Origin: Xylanibacter ruminicola
GTDB lineage: Bacteria > Bacteroidota > Bacteroidia > Bacteroidales > Bacteroidaceae
Assembly (NCBI RefSeq): GCF_900142525.1
Contig: NZ_FRBD01000014.1
Coordinates: forward strand, 62,001-126,000
Reading direction: 5' to 3'
DNA: 64,000 nt
A program made the position numbers and the translations under genes. The notes under the pieces were generated by a model. That model worked only from the letters and a program-made list of their open reading frames with translations. It was not told where the DNA came from and made no database searches. Shown here piece by piece: positions 23,803 through 34,200 of this stretch (positions are counted from its first letter, which is position 1; the number at the start of each line of letters is the position of its first letter).

Positions 23803-26238
23803 TTATTGTTTATTAATCAGCGTAACCTTAGAATTTAATCCGCTTGGTACTGGAGTCCAATTGCTGTATGTTGTATTCTTGTAGTTGATGTCTACCACGT
23901 TGATTTCGTTGAACTTGCGCCACTTTACGTCGTGACGATCCAAATCTGCAATGCGGTTGGCGGGTAAGTTTGTTACCTCAATGCGTAGTGTGTTCTTGCC
24001 TTTATGCAGTGCCGAGCCGCAGTCAAGAATAAAGGGTACTGCCCAGGCACAACCTATAAACTGATCATTGATATAGACACGAGCTGACTCGCGCACATCG
24101 CCTAAGTCAATCTGCCAATGCTGCTTGGCTTGCTTGGCCGACAGCTTGAAGGTTGTGGTGTAGACACCTGTACCCATGGTAACTGCGGCTGAATCGCTAA
24201 GTGTCTCCCATGTCTTGAGTTTATCGAGCTTGAAAGTGCCTGATACGCGTGGGCATTCGTCGATAAACGACAGAGTCCAAGGACCATTGAGCGCAACGAT
24301 TTCTTCTACAGCACACGTATCGGCAAGCACGGGTAGGCTCTCTTGTAGGGCTAGCGGCTGATTGAAGGTCTGCAGTATCATGGATTGCCCGCTACGCAGA
24401 TTCAGTTCAATCTCATTGCCATCGATGTGAGCTTGATATCGGTTGCCCGTTAGCGGATCAAACCACATGGCATCCTTAAAAGGTACAGCCAATGTGATGT
24501 CTCCGTTCATATCGTGTGGCGTGAGATTGGCGATGAAGTAGTGCCAGCCATCAGCAGTACGGCGACGTATGGTGCGTAGTCCAAGTTTGGCTTTCATGGC
24601 CTCGGCCTTGGCATACTTGGCCATGAGTGCCGGCTTTTCGCCCTTGATGACATAGGGACTCAGGCGCTCTATCTGGGTGCTGAGCGAGGCATCGATGGTG
24701 GTGCCGCTAGGAATGATAAGTGCCTTGTAGCGGGTACCGCCTTCGGTAACCAGCATACCATCCTCTATGCGTACTTTAGCCAATTGGCGGTCGCTGATGT
24801 AGTCGCAGTCGTAGCCCAAGCTGTCAATAGTCAGAATGCTCTGGATGAACTGTGGTGCCTTCTTGGCCATCGAATGGATGTCGAACTGCATAAGCAGCAT
24901 GTTACTCTTATCACGCTGATGCCACATATCGCGTACGGGCAGGTAGACCAGAAAATCGTTGTCGGGCTGACCCAATTGCAGGAAACTCTGGCATCGCTCA
25001 ATATATTTCATCAGGTACGGGGCATCGCGCCAGATGGAGTTGGTGGGGCTCATGTCTACCGAGGCGTAGAACTTCCATCCTGGCCAAGCATCGTTCTTTG
25101 GGGTGTAGCACGAACCATGGAAGTAGACGTGGTTCACACCGCAGGTGAACATGAGGTCGAGATCGGGCTTCATCTGCGACAACGACGTACGGAAGTGCTC
25201 GGTGAGCCATGTAAACGTCTCGCTCGATGTGAACGGCTTGCCCATGACGTGAGCGGCCGAAGAGGCGTATTTCAGCATCGACACATCGCTATCATTCTTT
25301 CGGGTTTTGCCTGGATCGGTACGCAACCCTTTGATGCCGAACTCTGAAAGACCGAAACCTTCTATTTCAGGTATGTCGACAGCAGCATAGAGGTCGAGCA
25401 GGTTGGCGGGTGAACCATGTGCCTGATTGCGTACTTTTACGCCGTGCTGATGAGCCCATGCCACCCATTGCTGGGTGAAATTCTCGAGCAGCATGTCGCT
25501 GAGCGTCTCGCGGTAGTCGGCAAGCACCTGATTGCCGTCGTCAACCTTGCCTAGCAGTTCGGGCAGTTTTCCGCGGAGGTCGTAGCCGCGACGTTTCTTA
25601 AACTCGTCGAAGAGGGTAGGGGTCCAGTCGGCCTTATACACCTCGTAAGAGTCGTTGAAGAAGGTGTGCGGATAGGATACGCCCGAAGTGGCAAATGCCT
25701 GCTCGAAACGGTCGAGATAGTGGCGTACGGCATTGCGATCGAAGTGGTCAACTACCCATCCCTCGCCCCCAGGAGCAGCGCGCTTTACTTTTTGCTTGGT
25801 GCGGCCTACCTCAACGGTGAACTGATGAATACCATTGATGAGAGTATCATTGAAGATGGCTCTGCAAGCAGCATCGTCGAGTGAGATATGTGGGCCACCA
25901 AATGGCCAACCTGTACCACAGTTCATATCCACCTGGATACCTAGTGGGTGTGCTATGTCCTGTGTGGTCTGTAGCATCTGCATCCATTGGGGTGAAAGAT
26001 ACGGTATATTGTTCCTATCGTTGCCTTTTACACCATAGATGGGGGTTATCTCTACAGCACCGATGCCAGCACGTGCATATTCGCTAAGGTTCCATTCCAG
26101 GTTGGCTTTATCAACAGCTGAACCCAGCCACCACCAACGGGTGCCTGGTTTCGCCTCTGGCTTGGCTGTAGGCCATGCCTGAGCCCATGTGGCCGAGGCA
26201 TAGCAAACAGCACATATAATGGTTAACAGTTTCCGCAT
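23803..26238 (-). CDS. Exported alpha-L-rhamnosidase-type glycoside hydrolase, GH106
   Basis: 811 residues with a signal peptide (CYASATWAQA). The N-terminal motif TRWWWLGSAVDKANLEWNL and the segment AGIGAVEITPIYGVKG are typical of GH106. So is HPLGIQVDMNCGTGWPFGGPH. The C-terminal region, with VYINDQFIGCAWAVPFILDCG, looks like a galactose-binding beta-sandwich. GH106 enzymes remove alpha-L-rhamnose from pectic rhamnogalacturonan side chains or oligosaccharides. It is the last gene of a three-gene leftward operon. Its ATG shares one base with the GH105 stop (TAATG). Confidence 0.87.
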   Translation of the reverse strand: MRKLLTIICAVCYASATWAQAWPTAKPEAKPGTRWWWLGSAVDKANLEWNLSEYARAGIGAVEITPIYGVKGNDRNNIPYLSPQWMQMLQTTQDIAHPLGIQVDMNCGTGWPFGGPHISLDDAACRAIFNDTLINGIHQFTVEVGRTKQKVKRAAPGGEGWVVDHFDRNAVRHYLDRFEQAFATSGVSYPHTFFNDSYEVYKADWTPTLFDEFKKRRGYDLRGKLPELLGKVDDGNQVLADYRETLSDMLLENFTQQWVAWAHQHGVKVRNQAHGSPANLLDLYAAVDIPEIEGFGLSEFGIKGLRTDPGKTRKNDSDVSMLKYASSAAHVMGKPFTSSETFTWLTEHFRTSLSQMKPDLDLMFTCGVNHVYFHGSCYTPKNDAWPGWKFYASVDMSPTNSIWRDAPYLMKYIERCQSFLQLGQPDNDFLVYLPVRDMWHQRDKSNMLLMQFDIHSMAKKAPQFIQSILTIDSLGYDCDYISDRQLAKVRIEDGMLVTEGGTRYKALIIPSGTTIDASLSTQIERLSPYVIKGEKPALMAKYAKAEAMKAKLGLRTIRRRTADGWHYFIANLTPHDMNGDITLAVPFKDAMWFDPLTGNRYQAHIDGNEIELNLRSGQSMILQTFNQPLALQESLPVLADTCAVEEIVALNGPWTLSFIDECPRVSGTFKLDKLKTWETLSDSAAVTMGTGVYTTTFKLSAKQAKQHWQIDLGDVRESARVYINDQFIGCAWAVPFILDCGSALHKGKNTLRIEVTNLPANRIADLDRHDVKWRKFNEINVVDINYKNTTYSNWTPVPSGLNSKVTLINKQ

Positions 26239-27401
26239 TATCTGATGAGTTTGTAGTATTCACTGGCGCCAAGAAGGAAGCAGCCAGTACCGTAGTCTTC
26301 GAAGTCGGGAACGGTGTAGAAGGTAACTGGCTGACCAGCTGAGGGATCCTTACCCGTTCCTTGGTTCCACCCCAGGAATCCGTCGTTATGAACGCACGAT
26401 GCTAATGCCTGCCAAGCTTTATCGCAAGCAGGGCGATAAATGTTGGCTTTCAGCAATCCCTGTTGGATGCCCCATGCCATACCGTAGAGAAACAGGGCTG
26501 TACCCGTCATCTCGGGGGTAGGGTAGTCGACATCGCTCACCAAACTAGCGTGCCAGAATCCGTCTTCGTGCTGACAATCCAACAGACCTTTACTCATCAG
26601 CAGGAAGTCTTTCTTAAGTTCCTTGTATTCCTTGCTCTTGGGCGAGAGTTGGTTCATGCAACGTACCAATGCTGCATATACCCAGCCGTTACCACGGCTC
26701 CAGTAGCAGTCGTTGCCGTCTTTCTCTTTATAAGGGGGCACATAGTCGGCATCGCGCCACCACAGACCAGACTTGGTGTTGAAGAGTCCACCTCCGCATT
26801 CATTGCGCGTCCAGCGATACATCTGCATGGCGTGATCGCGGTATTTCTGCTCGTCAGTAACCTTGGCTATCTGCATATAGAGGGGCATGGCCATCTGTAT
26901 GGCATCAATCCAAGTCCACCAACCATAAAGCGAGTTGACGTTGGTTTTAGCCTTAGGTGTGGTAGTTTGTTTCTTGGTGTTTGGTGTGGCCATCTGGTGG
27001 TCCAGATTGGCTATTACGTTAGCAAGGAGTGCTTTCTGATTGCCCCCCTTCAAAGCAGCAAGTTCTACGTAGGTTTGTCCGCAGCATTGGTCGTCGGCAT
27101 CGCAGGTGTTCACTCCGTTGCGTGGCGTCCACTTGTGGAAGTCGGCCCACGTCATAGCGTAGTTAATGTAACGCTGTTGCGGGTCGATGGCATTCAGGGC
27201 CATCAGTCCTTCGTAGTAAACGGCGCGTGTCCAAAGCGATGAAGGACGAACCTTCTTGACATTAGTGGGCAGCGTGGGGTCGCTGTACTTCGCCATGAAG
27301 TAGTTGTTGGTTCTCTGTGCTGTCTCTAACACATTGTTCTGAGCTGTAGCTGACGTCATCATGCCGATGAGAGCTACAAGTGTGATGATGGTTTTCTTCA
27401 T
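26238..27401 (-). CDS. Unsaturated rhamnogalacturonyl hydrolase, GH105, exported
   Basis: 387 residues with a signal peptide ending near TSATAQ. The alpha/alpha-barrel motif GWWTWIDAIQMAMPLY places the catalytic Asp at residue 166, equivalent to the catalytic Asp of YteR-type enzymes. WWRDADYVP and YWSRGNGWVYAALVRCM line the active site. The enzyme removes the unsaturated galacturonyl residue left by rhamnogalacturonan lyases such as the PL11 in this locus. It is co-transcribed between GH2 and GH106, with 11 bases to GH2. Confidence 0.9.
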   Translation of the reverse strand: MKKTIITLVALIGMMTSATAQNNVLETAQRTNNYFMAKYSDPTLPTNVKKVRPSSLWTRAVYYEGLMALNAIDPQQRYINYAMTWADFHKWTPRNGVNTCDADDQCCGQTYVELAALKGGNQKALLANVIANLDHQMATPNTKKQTTTPKAKTNVNSLYGWWTWIDAIQMAMPLYMQIAKVTDEQKYRDHAMQMYRWTRNECGGGLFNTKSGLWWRDADYVPPYKEKDGNDCYWSRGNGWVYAALVRCMNQLSPKSKEYKELKKDFLLMSKGLLDCQHEDGFWHASLVSDVDYPTPEMTGTALFLYGMAWGIQQGLLKANIYRPACDKAWQALASCVHNDGFLGWNQGTGKDPSAGQPVTFYTVPDFEDYGTGCFLLGASEYYKLIR

Positions 27402-27412
27402 TTCTATGTAGT

Positions 27413-29785
27413 TTATTCAGTTACTAATTTGGTGGTCACAGTCTTAAACTTGTCCGAAGTTGTTTTCAGCGTTATCTTTGACGGTTGTTTGCCGGCACGC
27501 AGGATAACCATAGCGGCTCCTTGCCACAAGCTGCGGTGATTGGTCACGTTGAGCTCGTTGCTCTGAATATCGCCATTGGTCACAGCTACGATGCGGGCGT
27601 CGCCTTCAACTTCGAACTTCAGTTCGTTGTCTGCATGTAGTACACGACGCCCCTTGCTATCTACAGCTACGATGCGTATGTGCTGCAAGTCCTGTCCGTC
27701 AGCCTTCCAATGATAGTTGTCGGGCGTGGCTATCAGTTTTACGGCACGTCCTGTGGTTTCTATGGCGTGACGGGCTATTATCTTACCGTTCTTATAGGCT
27801 ACAGCTTCGAGTTTGCCGGCACGATAGGCTATATCTTTCCAGAATATTTGGTTGCGCAACTTGGGGTTTTCGGGGTTCTGCTGCTTGCCAAGACTTTTGC
27901 CGTTCAGCAGCAACTCTACCTCGTCGGCATTGGTAAAGGTCATCAGATTAACCGTTGTTCCTTCTGTGCGGTTCCAGTCTTCTGAGAATGTGGCGTTACC
28001 GGTCTGTATGCCGTTCCATTCTATATTCTGTTGGTCGCTCTCTATCACCGCCAGATGTACCATAGGGTCGTCTTTCAGGAAACTCTTCATGAAATAAGCC
28101 TTAGGCTTGGGGTTTAATGCGATGTCGAAAACGCCCTGTGCCCAACCCTTGGCTGGCCATCCCTGACTCTCGCCCAGATAGTCGATGGCGCCCCAATAGG
28201 CCAACCCGATTACTTTGTTCAGATCCATCTCAAACCAGTTCATTCCCATGTTGCTGATGCTGGCTTCGCTTTGGTAGAAGGTCATCCAGGGGAATCGGCG
28301 CCCGTCGCCAGGGAAATACATATACCTATAATTATAGGCCTGAATATCCGTCTCTTTTGCCAGATCGCAGGGCAGTGAGTCGGTTTCCCAGTTGCGATAG
28401 CGGGGATGCATGGCTACGGTTACTTTGCGGGTAGAGTCGTAACGATGCACCACTGGGCGCATCATGCGATAGCAGGTTACACCCCAATCGTTGAAGGGCT
28501 GGTTTGGATCCTGTTGCAGCTCGTTACCCAGACTCCACATAATGACCGATGGCGAGTTGCGATCGCGTTTAATCCACTCGGTCACGTCTTGTGCCCAATG
28601 GTTCATAAATGGCACGCGCCCGCCGGTATGCTGTCGGGTCCATTTGTCGTAGAGCTCGTCAACCACCAGTATGCCGTATTGGTCGCACAGTTTGATGAAG
28701 TCGCGGCTATATGGATTATGCGATGTGCGTATGTGGTTAATACCAAATTGCTTCATCAGCTGTATGCGCTTCTCGATGGCGCGAGGGTAGGCCGCTGCTC
28801 CAAGCGCACCCAAGGTGTGGTGATTGGCGTAACCTTTCAGCAGCACCTTCTGGCCGTTCAGCTTCAGACCGTAGTCGGGACCATATTCTATCGTGCGGAT
28901 ACCGAACTGCTCACTCACCTCATCGGCCACACTACCATCCTCGCGCAGCAATTGGGCTACAGCAGTGTATAGGTATGGATGCTCGGTATCCCATAACTTT
29001 GCGTCGGAGATTTCCATCTCGGGCATCTGGATGGTGAGTGTACGTGTTTGCGGATTGCTGCCTCGTGTTGCAGTCTGTTCAGTCACCAGTTGGCCATTGG
29101 GTGCGTAAATGCTTACCTTCATACTCGTTTGACGGTTCTTGGTGCGATTTGTAAAATCGGCAGCCACATTTACGTATTTATTTTGGCGAGTGGTGATATA
29201 TAGCGGATGACGCTCGAAGTACAGATCGGCTGGGGTGTCGGTCAGACTTACATTTCTGAATAATCCACCTCCGGTATACCAGCGTGAGTTGCGCTCGCTC
29301 ATGGTGTGGGCCTTCACCTTAATTTCGTTGGGCTGATCATAGCGCAGCAGCTTGGTCACATCTATTTCAAATCCTACGTAGCCATAATCTGTTCCTCCTA
29401 TATGTTGTCCGTTCAGCCATACATCACCCACGTACATGATACCCTCGAAGTCTAGTAATACGCGTCGGCCTTTCATTGCAGCATCTGGTGTGATGGTCTT
29501 GCGATACCATCCTGCTCCCATCTCTTTAAATCCTCGGGCCGATAGTCGGCTTTTTATATTTGCAGCCACATCGGTGTTGTCGGCACGTTCGTCGGCACCG
29601 GGGGCTATCCAAGGTTGCTCTATCTGGAAGTCGTGGGGAACGTCTATGATATGTGATTCCTTAAACAATGAGTCGCGTGAGAATTCCCAACCGAAGTTCA
29701 GATTCTGTACTGCTCTTGGTTGTGCCCATGCGCCCGTTGCTATTAACAGCGGTAAGGCCATTGTGACGATTCGATTTATCTTCAT
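27413..29785 (-). CDS. Exported beta-galactosidase-like enzyme, GH2
   Basis: 790 residues, signal peptide ending near TGAWAQ. Sugar-binding, immunoglobulin-like and barrel domains are in the usual GH2 order. The acid/base is in MWSLGNELQQDP (Glu422) and the nucleophile in FYQSEASISNMG (Glu507), both intact. The C-terminal 200 residues form one or two further beta domains. In this setting it probably trims beta-galactose (or a related sugar) from rhamnogalacturonan-I side chains. First gene of the leftward operon, with a -7 box at 29815-29822. Confidence 0.87.
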   Translation of the reverse strand: MKINRIVTMALPLLIATGAWAQPRAVQNLNFGWEFSRDSLFKESHIIDVPHDFQIEQPWIAPGADERADNTDVAANIKSRLSARGFKEMGAGWYRKTITPDAAMKGRRVLLDFEGIMYVGDVWLNGQHIGGTDYGYVGFEIDVTKLLRYDQPNEIKVKAHTMSERNSRWYTGGGLFRNVSLTDTPADLYFERHPLYITTRQNKYVNVAADFTNRTKNRQTSMKVSIYAPNGQLVTEQTATRGSNPQTRTLTIQMPEMEISDAKLWDTEHPYLYTAVAQLLREDGSVADEVSEQFGIRTIEYGPDYGLKLNGQKVLLKGYANHHTLGALGAAAYPRAIEKRIQLMKQFGINHIRTSHNPYSRDFIKLCDQYGILVVDELYDKWTRQHTGGRVPFMNHWAQDVTEWIKRDRNSPSVIMWSLGNELQQDPNQPFNDWGVTCYRMMRPVVHRYDSTRKVTVAMHPRYRNWETDSLPCDLAKETDIQAYNYRYMYFPGDGRRFPWMTFYQSEASISNMGMNWFEMDLNKVIGLAYWGAIDYLGESQGWPAKGWAQGVFDIALNPKPKAYFMKSFLKDDPMVHLAVIESDQQNIEWNGIQTGNATFSEDWNRTEGTTVNLMTFTNADEVELLLNGKSLGKQQNPENPKLRNQIFWKDIAYRAGKLEAVAYKNGKIIARHAIETTGRAVKLIATPDNYHWKADGQDLQHIRIVAVDSKGRRVLHADNELKFEVEGDARIVAVTNGDIQSNELNVTNHRSLWQGAAMVILRAGKQPSKITLKTTSDKFKTVTTKLVTE

Positions 29786-29814
29786 TTTTTTCGTACGTTT
29801 TTAGTTTTCTGCTG

Positions 29815-29822
29815 CAAAAGTA
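29815..29822 (-). promoter_or_regulatory. -7 box of the leftward GH2-GH105-GH106 operon
   Basis: The complement reads TACTTTTG, 30 bases ahead of the GH2 ATG. It is divergent from the CE12 promoter about 110 bases away. No clear -33 TTTG at 20 bases. Confidence 0.5.
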
Positions 29823-29930
29823 GCCAAATAAGCCATGCAGATACATATCCGTTCGTTCTGAAATTAGTAATTTTGTACAACTTTGATAGTTTACGGACGA
29901 TAATCGGGTGTATCGTGGTGATAAAGGTGG

Positions 29931-29938
29931 TACTTTTG
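29931..29938 (+). promoter_or_regulatory. -7 box of the CE12 esterase gene
   Basis: TACTTTTG, 21 bases ahead of the ATG at 29960. This box rules out the longer in-frame start at 29873. Confidence 0.5.
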
Positions 29939-29959
29939 CACCAGCTAATAAAAACTTTG

Positions 29960-31138
29960 ATGAAAAGACTATTAATTCTAACTGTGGCTATGACAGCCAT
30001 CATGTGTTGTAAAGCTCAGCGCGTCGACACCTTATTAAATATATATAGTGCCGGCCCTATCAATTTCTCGGTCCCTGTGCCCGATGGAAATTATCGTGTC
30101 ACCGTTACGCTCGGTTCTAAGAAACGTGCAGCTAAGACGGTGGTTCGTGCAGAGTCGCGTCGTCATTATACTGATGTCGTCAGCACGAAGAAGGGAAAAT
30201 ACGAAACCGTGAGCTTCGTGGTTAATAAGCACACGCCTGAGATTGATGCCGATCGTAGTGTGAAGCTGAAACCTCGTGAGCTGGGTTATAAGAACTGGGA
30301 CGACGCCTTGAATCTGCAGTTCTGTGGTCCTGCTCCTGCTGTTCAGCGTGTTACTATCGAGCCCGATACAACTGCAACTACCGTATTTCTTTGTGGCAAC
30401 AGCACGGTGGTAGATCAGGAAGAAGAGCCTTGGGCCTCATGGGGGCAGATGATTACACGTTGGTTTGACGATAGTGTGGTGATTGCCAACTATGCCGAAA
30501 GCGGACTCTCGGCCACCACGTTTTTGGCTCAGCTGCGTCTTGACAAAATACTAAGTCAGTTACGTAAGGGCGACTACGTGATCTGTGAGTTTGGTCATAA
30601 TGACGAGAAAGAGAAGAAAGCCGGCGATGGCGCTTGGTATAGCTATTCGCGCAATCTGAAGATATTTGCCGACCGTGTGCGCGAAAAAGGCGGTAACATC
30701 ATCTTTGTTACTCCCACGGCTCGCCGATTCTTTGAGGACGACATGATGACTCTGCGCAACACCCACGGCGATTATCCCGAGGCCATGCGTATGGTAGCAC
30801 GTCGCGAAAAGGTGCCCTATATCGAGCTGAACGGTATGACAACAGTTCTTTACGAGACACTCGGTTTCGAGGGCTCTAAGAAAGCATTGGTTCATTATCC
30901 CGCCAATACCTTTGCCAATCAGCCACAGCCATTGGCCGATAACACTCACTTTAATCCTTATGGTGCGTGGCAGGTGGCTAAGCTTATTGTGATGGGGCTG
31001 AAACAGATACACTCGCCGCTTGTCGGACATCTGCGTACAGATTGGAAGGATTACGATCCATCGCATCCTGACGATCCCGCTAAATTCGTATGGTATCCCT
31101 CAGGTAATAGTAACCTGTTAAAGCCCGATGGCAATTAA
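29960..31138 (+). CDS. Rhamnogalacturonan acetylesterase, CE12 (SGNH hydrolase)
   Basis: 392 residues from ATG 29960, with signal peptide MKRLLILTVAMTAIMCCKAQ. An N-terminal beta domain of about 130 residues precedes the SGNH domain. Block I reads VFLCGNSTVVDQ (GNS instead of the commoner GDS), block III is EFGHNDE and block V is ADNTHFNPYGAW. All catalytic Ser, Asn, Asp and His positions are present. CE12 enzymes de-acetylate rhamnogalacturonan so lyases can act. The gene sits between the divergent GH2 operon and susC. Confidence 0.87.
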   Translation: MKRLLILTVAMTAIMCCKAQRVDTLLNIYSAGPINFSVPVPDGNYRVTVTLGSKKRAAKTVVRAESRRHYTDVVSTKKGKYETVSFVVNKHTPEIDADRSVKLKPRELGYKNWDDALNLQFCGPAPAVQRVTIEPDTTATTVFLCGNSTVVDQEEEPWASWGQMITRWFDDSVVIANYAESGLSATTFLAQLRLDKILSQLRKGDYVICEFGHNDEKEKKAGDGAWYSYSRNLKIFADRVREKGGNIIFVTPTARRFFEDDMMTLRNTHGDYPEAMRMVARREKVPYIELNGMTTVLYETLGFEGSKKALVHYPANTFANQPQPLADNTHFNPYGAWQVAKLIVMGLKQIHSPLVGHLRTDWKDYDPSHPDDPAKFVWYPSGNSNLLKPDGN

Positions 31139-31207
31139 AAATATCATATTTGTACTATAATCATAGTAATCGAACAATTTTTATATCTGCATAAATGGTG
31201 AAACTAC

Positions 31208-31215
31208 TACTTTTG
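31208..31215 (+). promoter_or_regulatory. -7 box of the SusC/SusD operon
   Basis: TACTTTTG, 50 bases ahead of the SusC ATG. This is the expected target region for HTCS regulation, though no operator can be named by eye. Confidence 0.5.
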
Positions 31216-31264
31216 CAGCAAAACCAATTTTAAATAAACTATAAATTAAAAAAATTAACACAGT

Positions 31265-34200
31265 ATGAAGGACATTGGTAAATCAAGTCTGAACAACTGC
31301 TGGGGCATGCTCCAGAGGTTGATGTTTACGGTTCTGTTTGCAGTGTTGGCTATTGGTGCCTATGCACAGAACAAAGTAACCGGTACTGTCGTCGATGCTC
31401 AGGGCGAACCCATCATCGGCGCAAGTGTCGTTGTTAAAGGAACAAGTAATGGTACAATTACCGATCTTGATGGTAAGTTTACAGTTTCTAATGTTCCTGC
31501 TAAAGGTAGTCTTGAGGTATCCTACGTTGGCTACAAAACTCAGGTTTTGGCCATCGCAGGTAAGTCTCAATTCAATGTAACTCTCGAAGAAGACCGTCAA
31601 TTGCTTGACGAAGTCGTTGTAGTAGGTTATGGCGTTCAGCGTAAGAGTGATGTAACAGGCGCCCTTGCACATATGGATGCCAAGGAATTGACAAACATGC
31701 CTGTAAGCAATGCATTGCAGGCTATGCAGGGTAAGGCTGCCGGTGTTGACATCACCAATAGCCAGCGTCCTGGTGAAGTTGGTTCAATTACCGTTCGTGG
31801 TCAGCGTTCTATCGATGCTAACAATGGTCCTCTTTACGTTGTCGACGGTATGACAATCCAAACCGGTGGTATTGAGAATATCAATCCAGCAGATATTGAA
31901 AGTATCGAGGTTCTGAAGGATGCTTCTTCTACAGCTATCTATGGTAGCCGTGGTGCTAATGGTGTTGTGCTTGTTACAACAAAGAAGGGTAAACAGGGTA
32001 AGGTTACTTTGAACTACTCAGGTACCGTTACTTTCTCTACGCTCAGTAATGTGGCTGAAATGATGAATGCTGCTGAGTGGTTGAAGTATTCTCGTTATGC
32101 TTATTATAATCAGGGCGCATACGGTGATGGTACACCTAACTACGATCTCGATTATAAGATTTATGGTAATGTTCCTGCCTCTTGGGCAAACATCGAGAAG
32201 GGTTGGAGTGCTGATCACACCACATTCGATTACTCAAAGGTAGGTTCATACGATTGGGAGAGCGCAGGTAAGCGTACTGGTATTGCTCATGAACACACAC
32301 TTAGTGCATCGGGTGGTACTGAGAAGTTCAGTGGATATGGTTCATTTGGTTACCTGAACGAGAAGGGTGTTATGCCTGGCCAGAGCTACCAGCGTTTCAC
32401 CTTGAATACCTCTTTCGAGGGTAAGGTGCTTCCTTACTTCACCATGGGTATGACCATGAATGCATCTTATGGCACTCAGGAGTATGGTTATAGCTTTACC
32501 AAGTCGACAACTGGTGCAGGTGACTACTACAACGCACTTCGTGGTATGCTCCCTTGGTCAGTTCCTTATGATGCAGATGGTAATTTCATTGAGTATCCTA
32601 CTGGTGATGTTAACATCCAGAACCCCATCGATGAGTTGAACTATACTAAGAACCAGCGTAAGAACTTCCGTATCAATGGTAGTGCTTATGGTCAGATTAA
32701 TTTTGGTCAGATTTGGAATCAGCTCGATGGCCTTTCATATCGCATTCAGTTTGGTCCTGAACTGCAGTATTATCGTGCAGGAACAGCCAATGCTGCAGAG
32801 GGTATCAACGGTGCAGGTAGCAACAAGATTGTTTATAATCCTTATCAGCGTGTAGCTTGGACTTTGGATAACATTGTTAACTATAACAGAACTTTCGCTG
32901 ATATCCATAACGTAGGTATCACTCTGTTGCAGTCTGCTTCTGATTTCCACTATGAGGGAGCTAACATCCGCGCTAATGTGGCTACTGCCGATGAGTTGTG
33001 GTACAACGCTCATTCTAATAACGATCCTACCGATTATTCTACAGGTCTGACTGAGACTTCTATGACTTCATACATGGCTCGTCTGAACTACTCATTGATG
33101 GATCGCTATTTGCTTACTGCTTCTATGCGTTGGGATGGTGCTTCTCAGCTTTCTAAAGGCCATAAGTGGGCCAGCTTCCCCTCTATTTCTTTGGGTTGGC
33201 GCTTGGAGCAGGAGAAGTTTATGAGAAATATCACATGGATTGATCAGTTGAAGCTTCGTCTGGGTTGGGGTATATCAGGTAATGCTGCTATCTCTGCCTA
33301 CGCTACAAAGGGTGCTATTCAGGATCTGACATACACTTGGGGCAAGACTACCGAGGTAGGATATGTGCCTTCTGATCCAAATGCCAAGTCTCCTAACATG
33401 ATGGCTAACCAGGAACTGGGTTGGGAGAAGACTTCACAGTGGAACTACGGTATCGACTATAGTTTCCTGAATGGCCGTATTGGTGGTTCTCTGGATGTTT
33501 ATACAACCTATACCAAGGATCTGTTGATGTCAACCACTATTCCTTCGCTTAATGGTTATACCACAACAATGGCTAACGTAGGTGAGACTTCTGGTTGGGG
33601 TATCGATTTGCAGATTAATGCATTGCCAATCAAGACAAAGGACTTTGAGTGGAATACTGTTCTGTCTTGGTCGCTCGATCGCAACAAGATTGAGAAACTT
33701 AACAATGGCGTTACAGAGAATATCAACCGTAATTGGTTCGTTGGTGAGGAGATTGGCGTTTACTACGATTATGTATACGATGGCATTTGGAAGACCTCAG
33801 AAGCTGCAGAGGCTGCCAAGTATGGCTGTAAGCCAGGCCAGATTCGTGTTAAGGACTTGAACGAAGACGGACAGTTGGATGCAAACAACGATCGTGCTAT
33901 TGTTGGTAGGGTACGTCCTCGCTGGTCAGCAGGATGGCGCAATACATTCACTTACAAGGAATTCGAACTCTCGTTCTTCATCTTCTCTCGTTGGAAGTTT
34001 ACTGTTCCAGCAGGCTCTGCAAACCTCGATGGTCGCTATGCTATGCGTAGTCTCGACTATTGGGTAGCTGGTGAGAATGAGGATGCCCTCTATTATGGCC
34101 CTGGTACCAATGGTCAGGCACAGGATCGCTATGCCACTTCTATGAACTATCAAGATGGTTCTTACATCAAGATGCGTAACATTTCTCTGGGTTACAACTT

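Noticed and set aside
29873-29959. N-terminal extension of the CE12 esterase
   Set aside because: The extension would begin upstream of the -7 box at 29931-29938. The ATG at 29960 begins a clean signal peptide.
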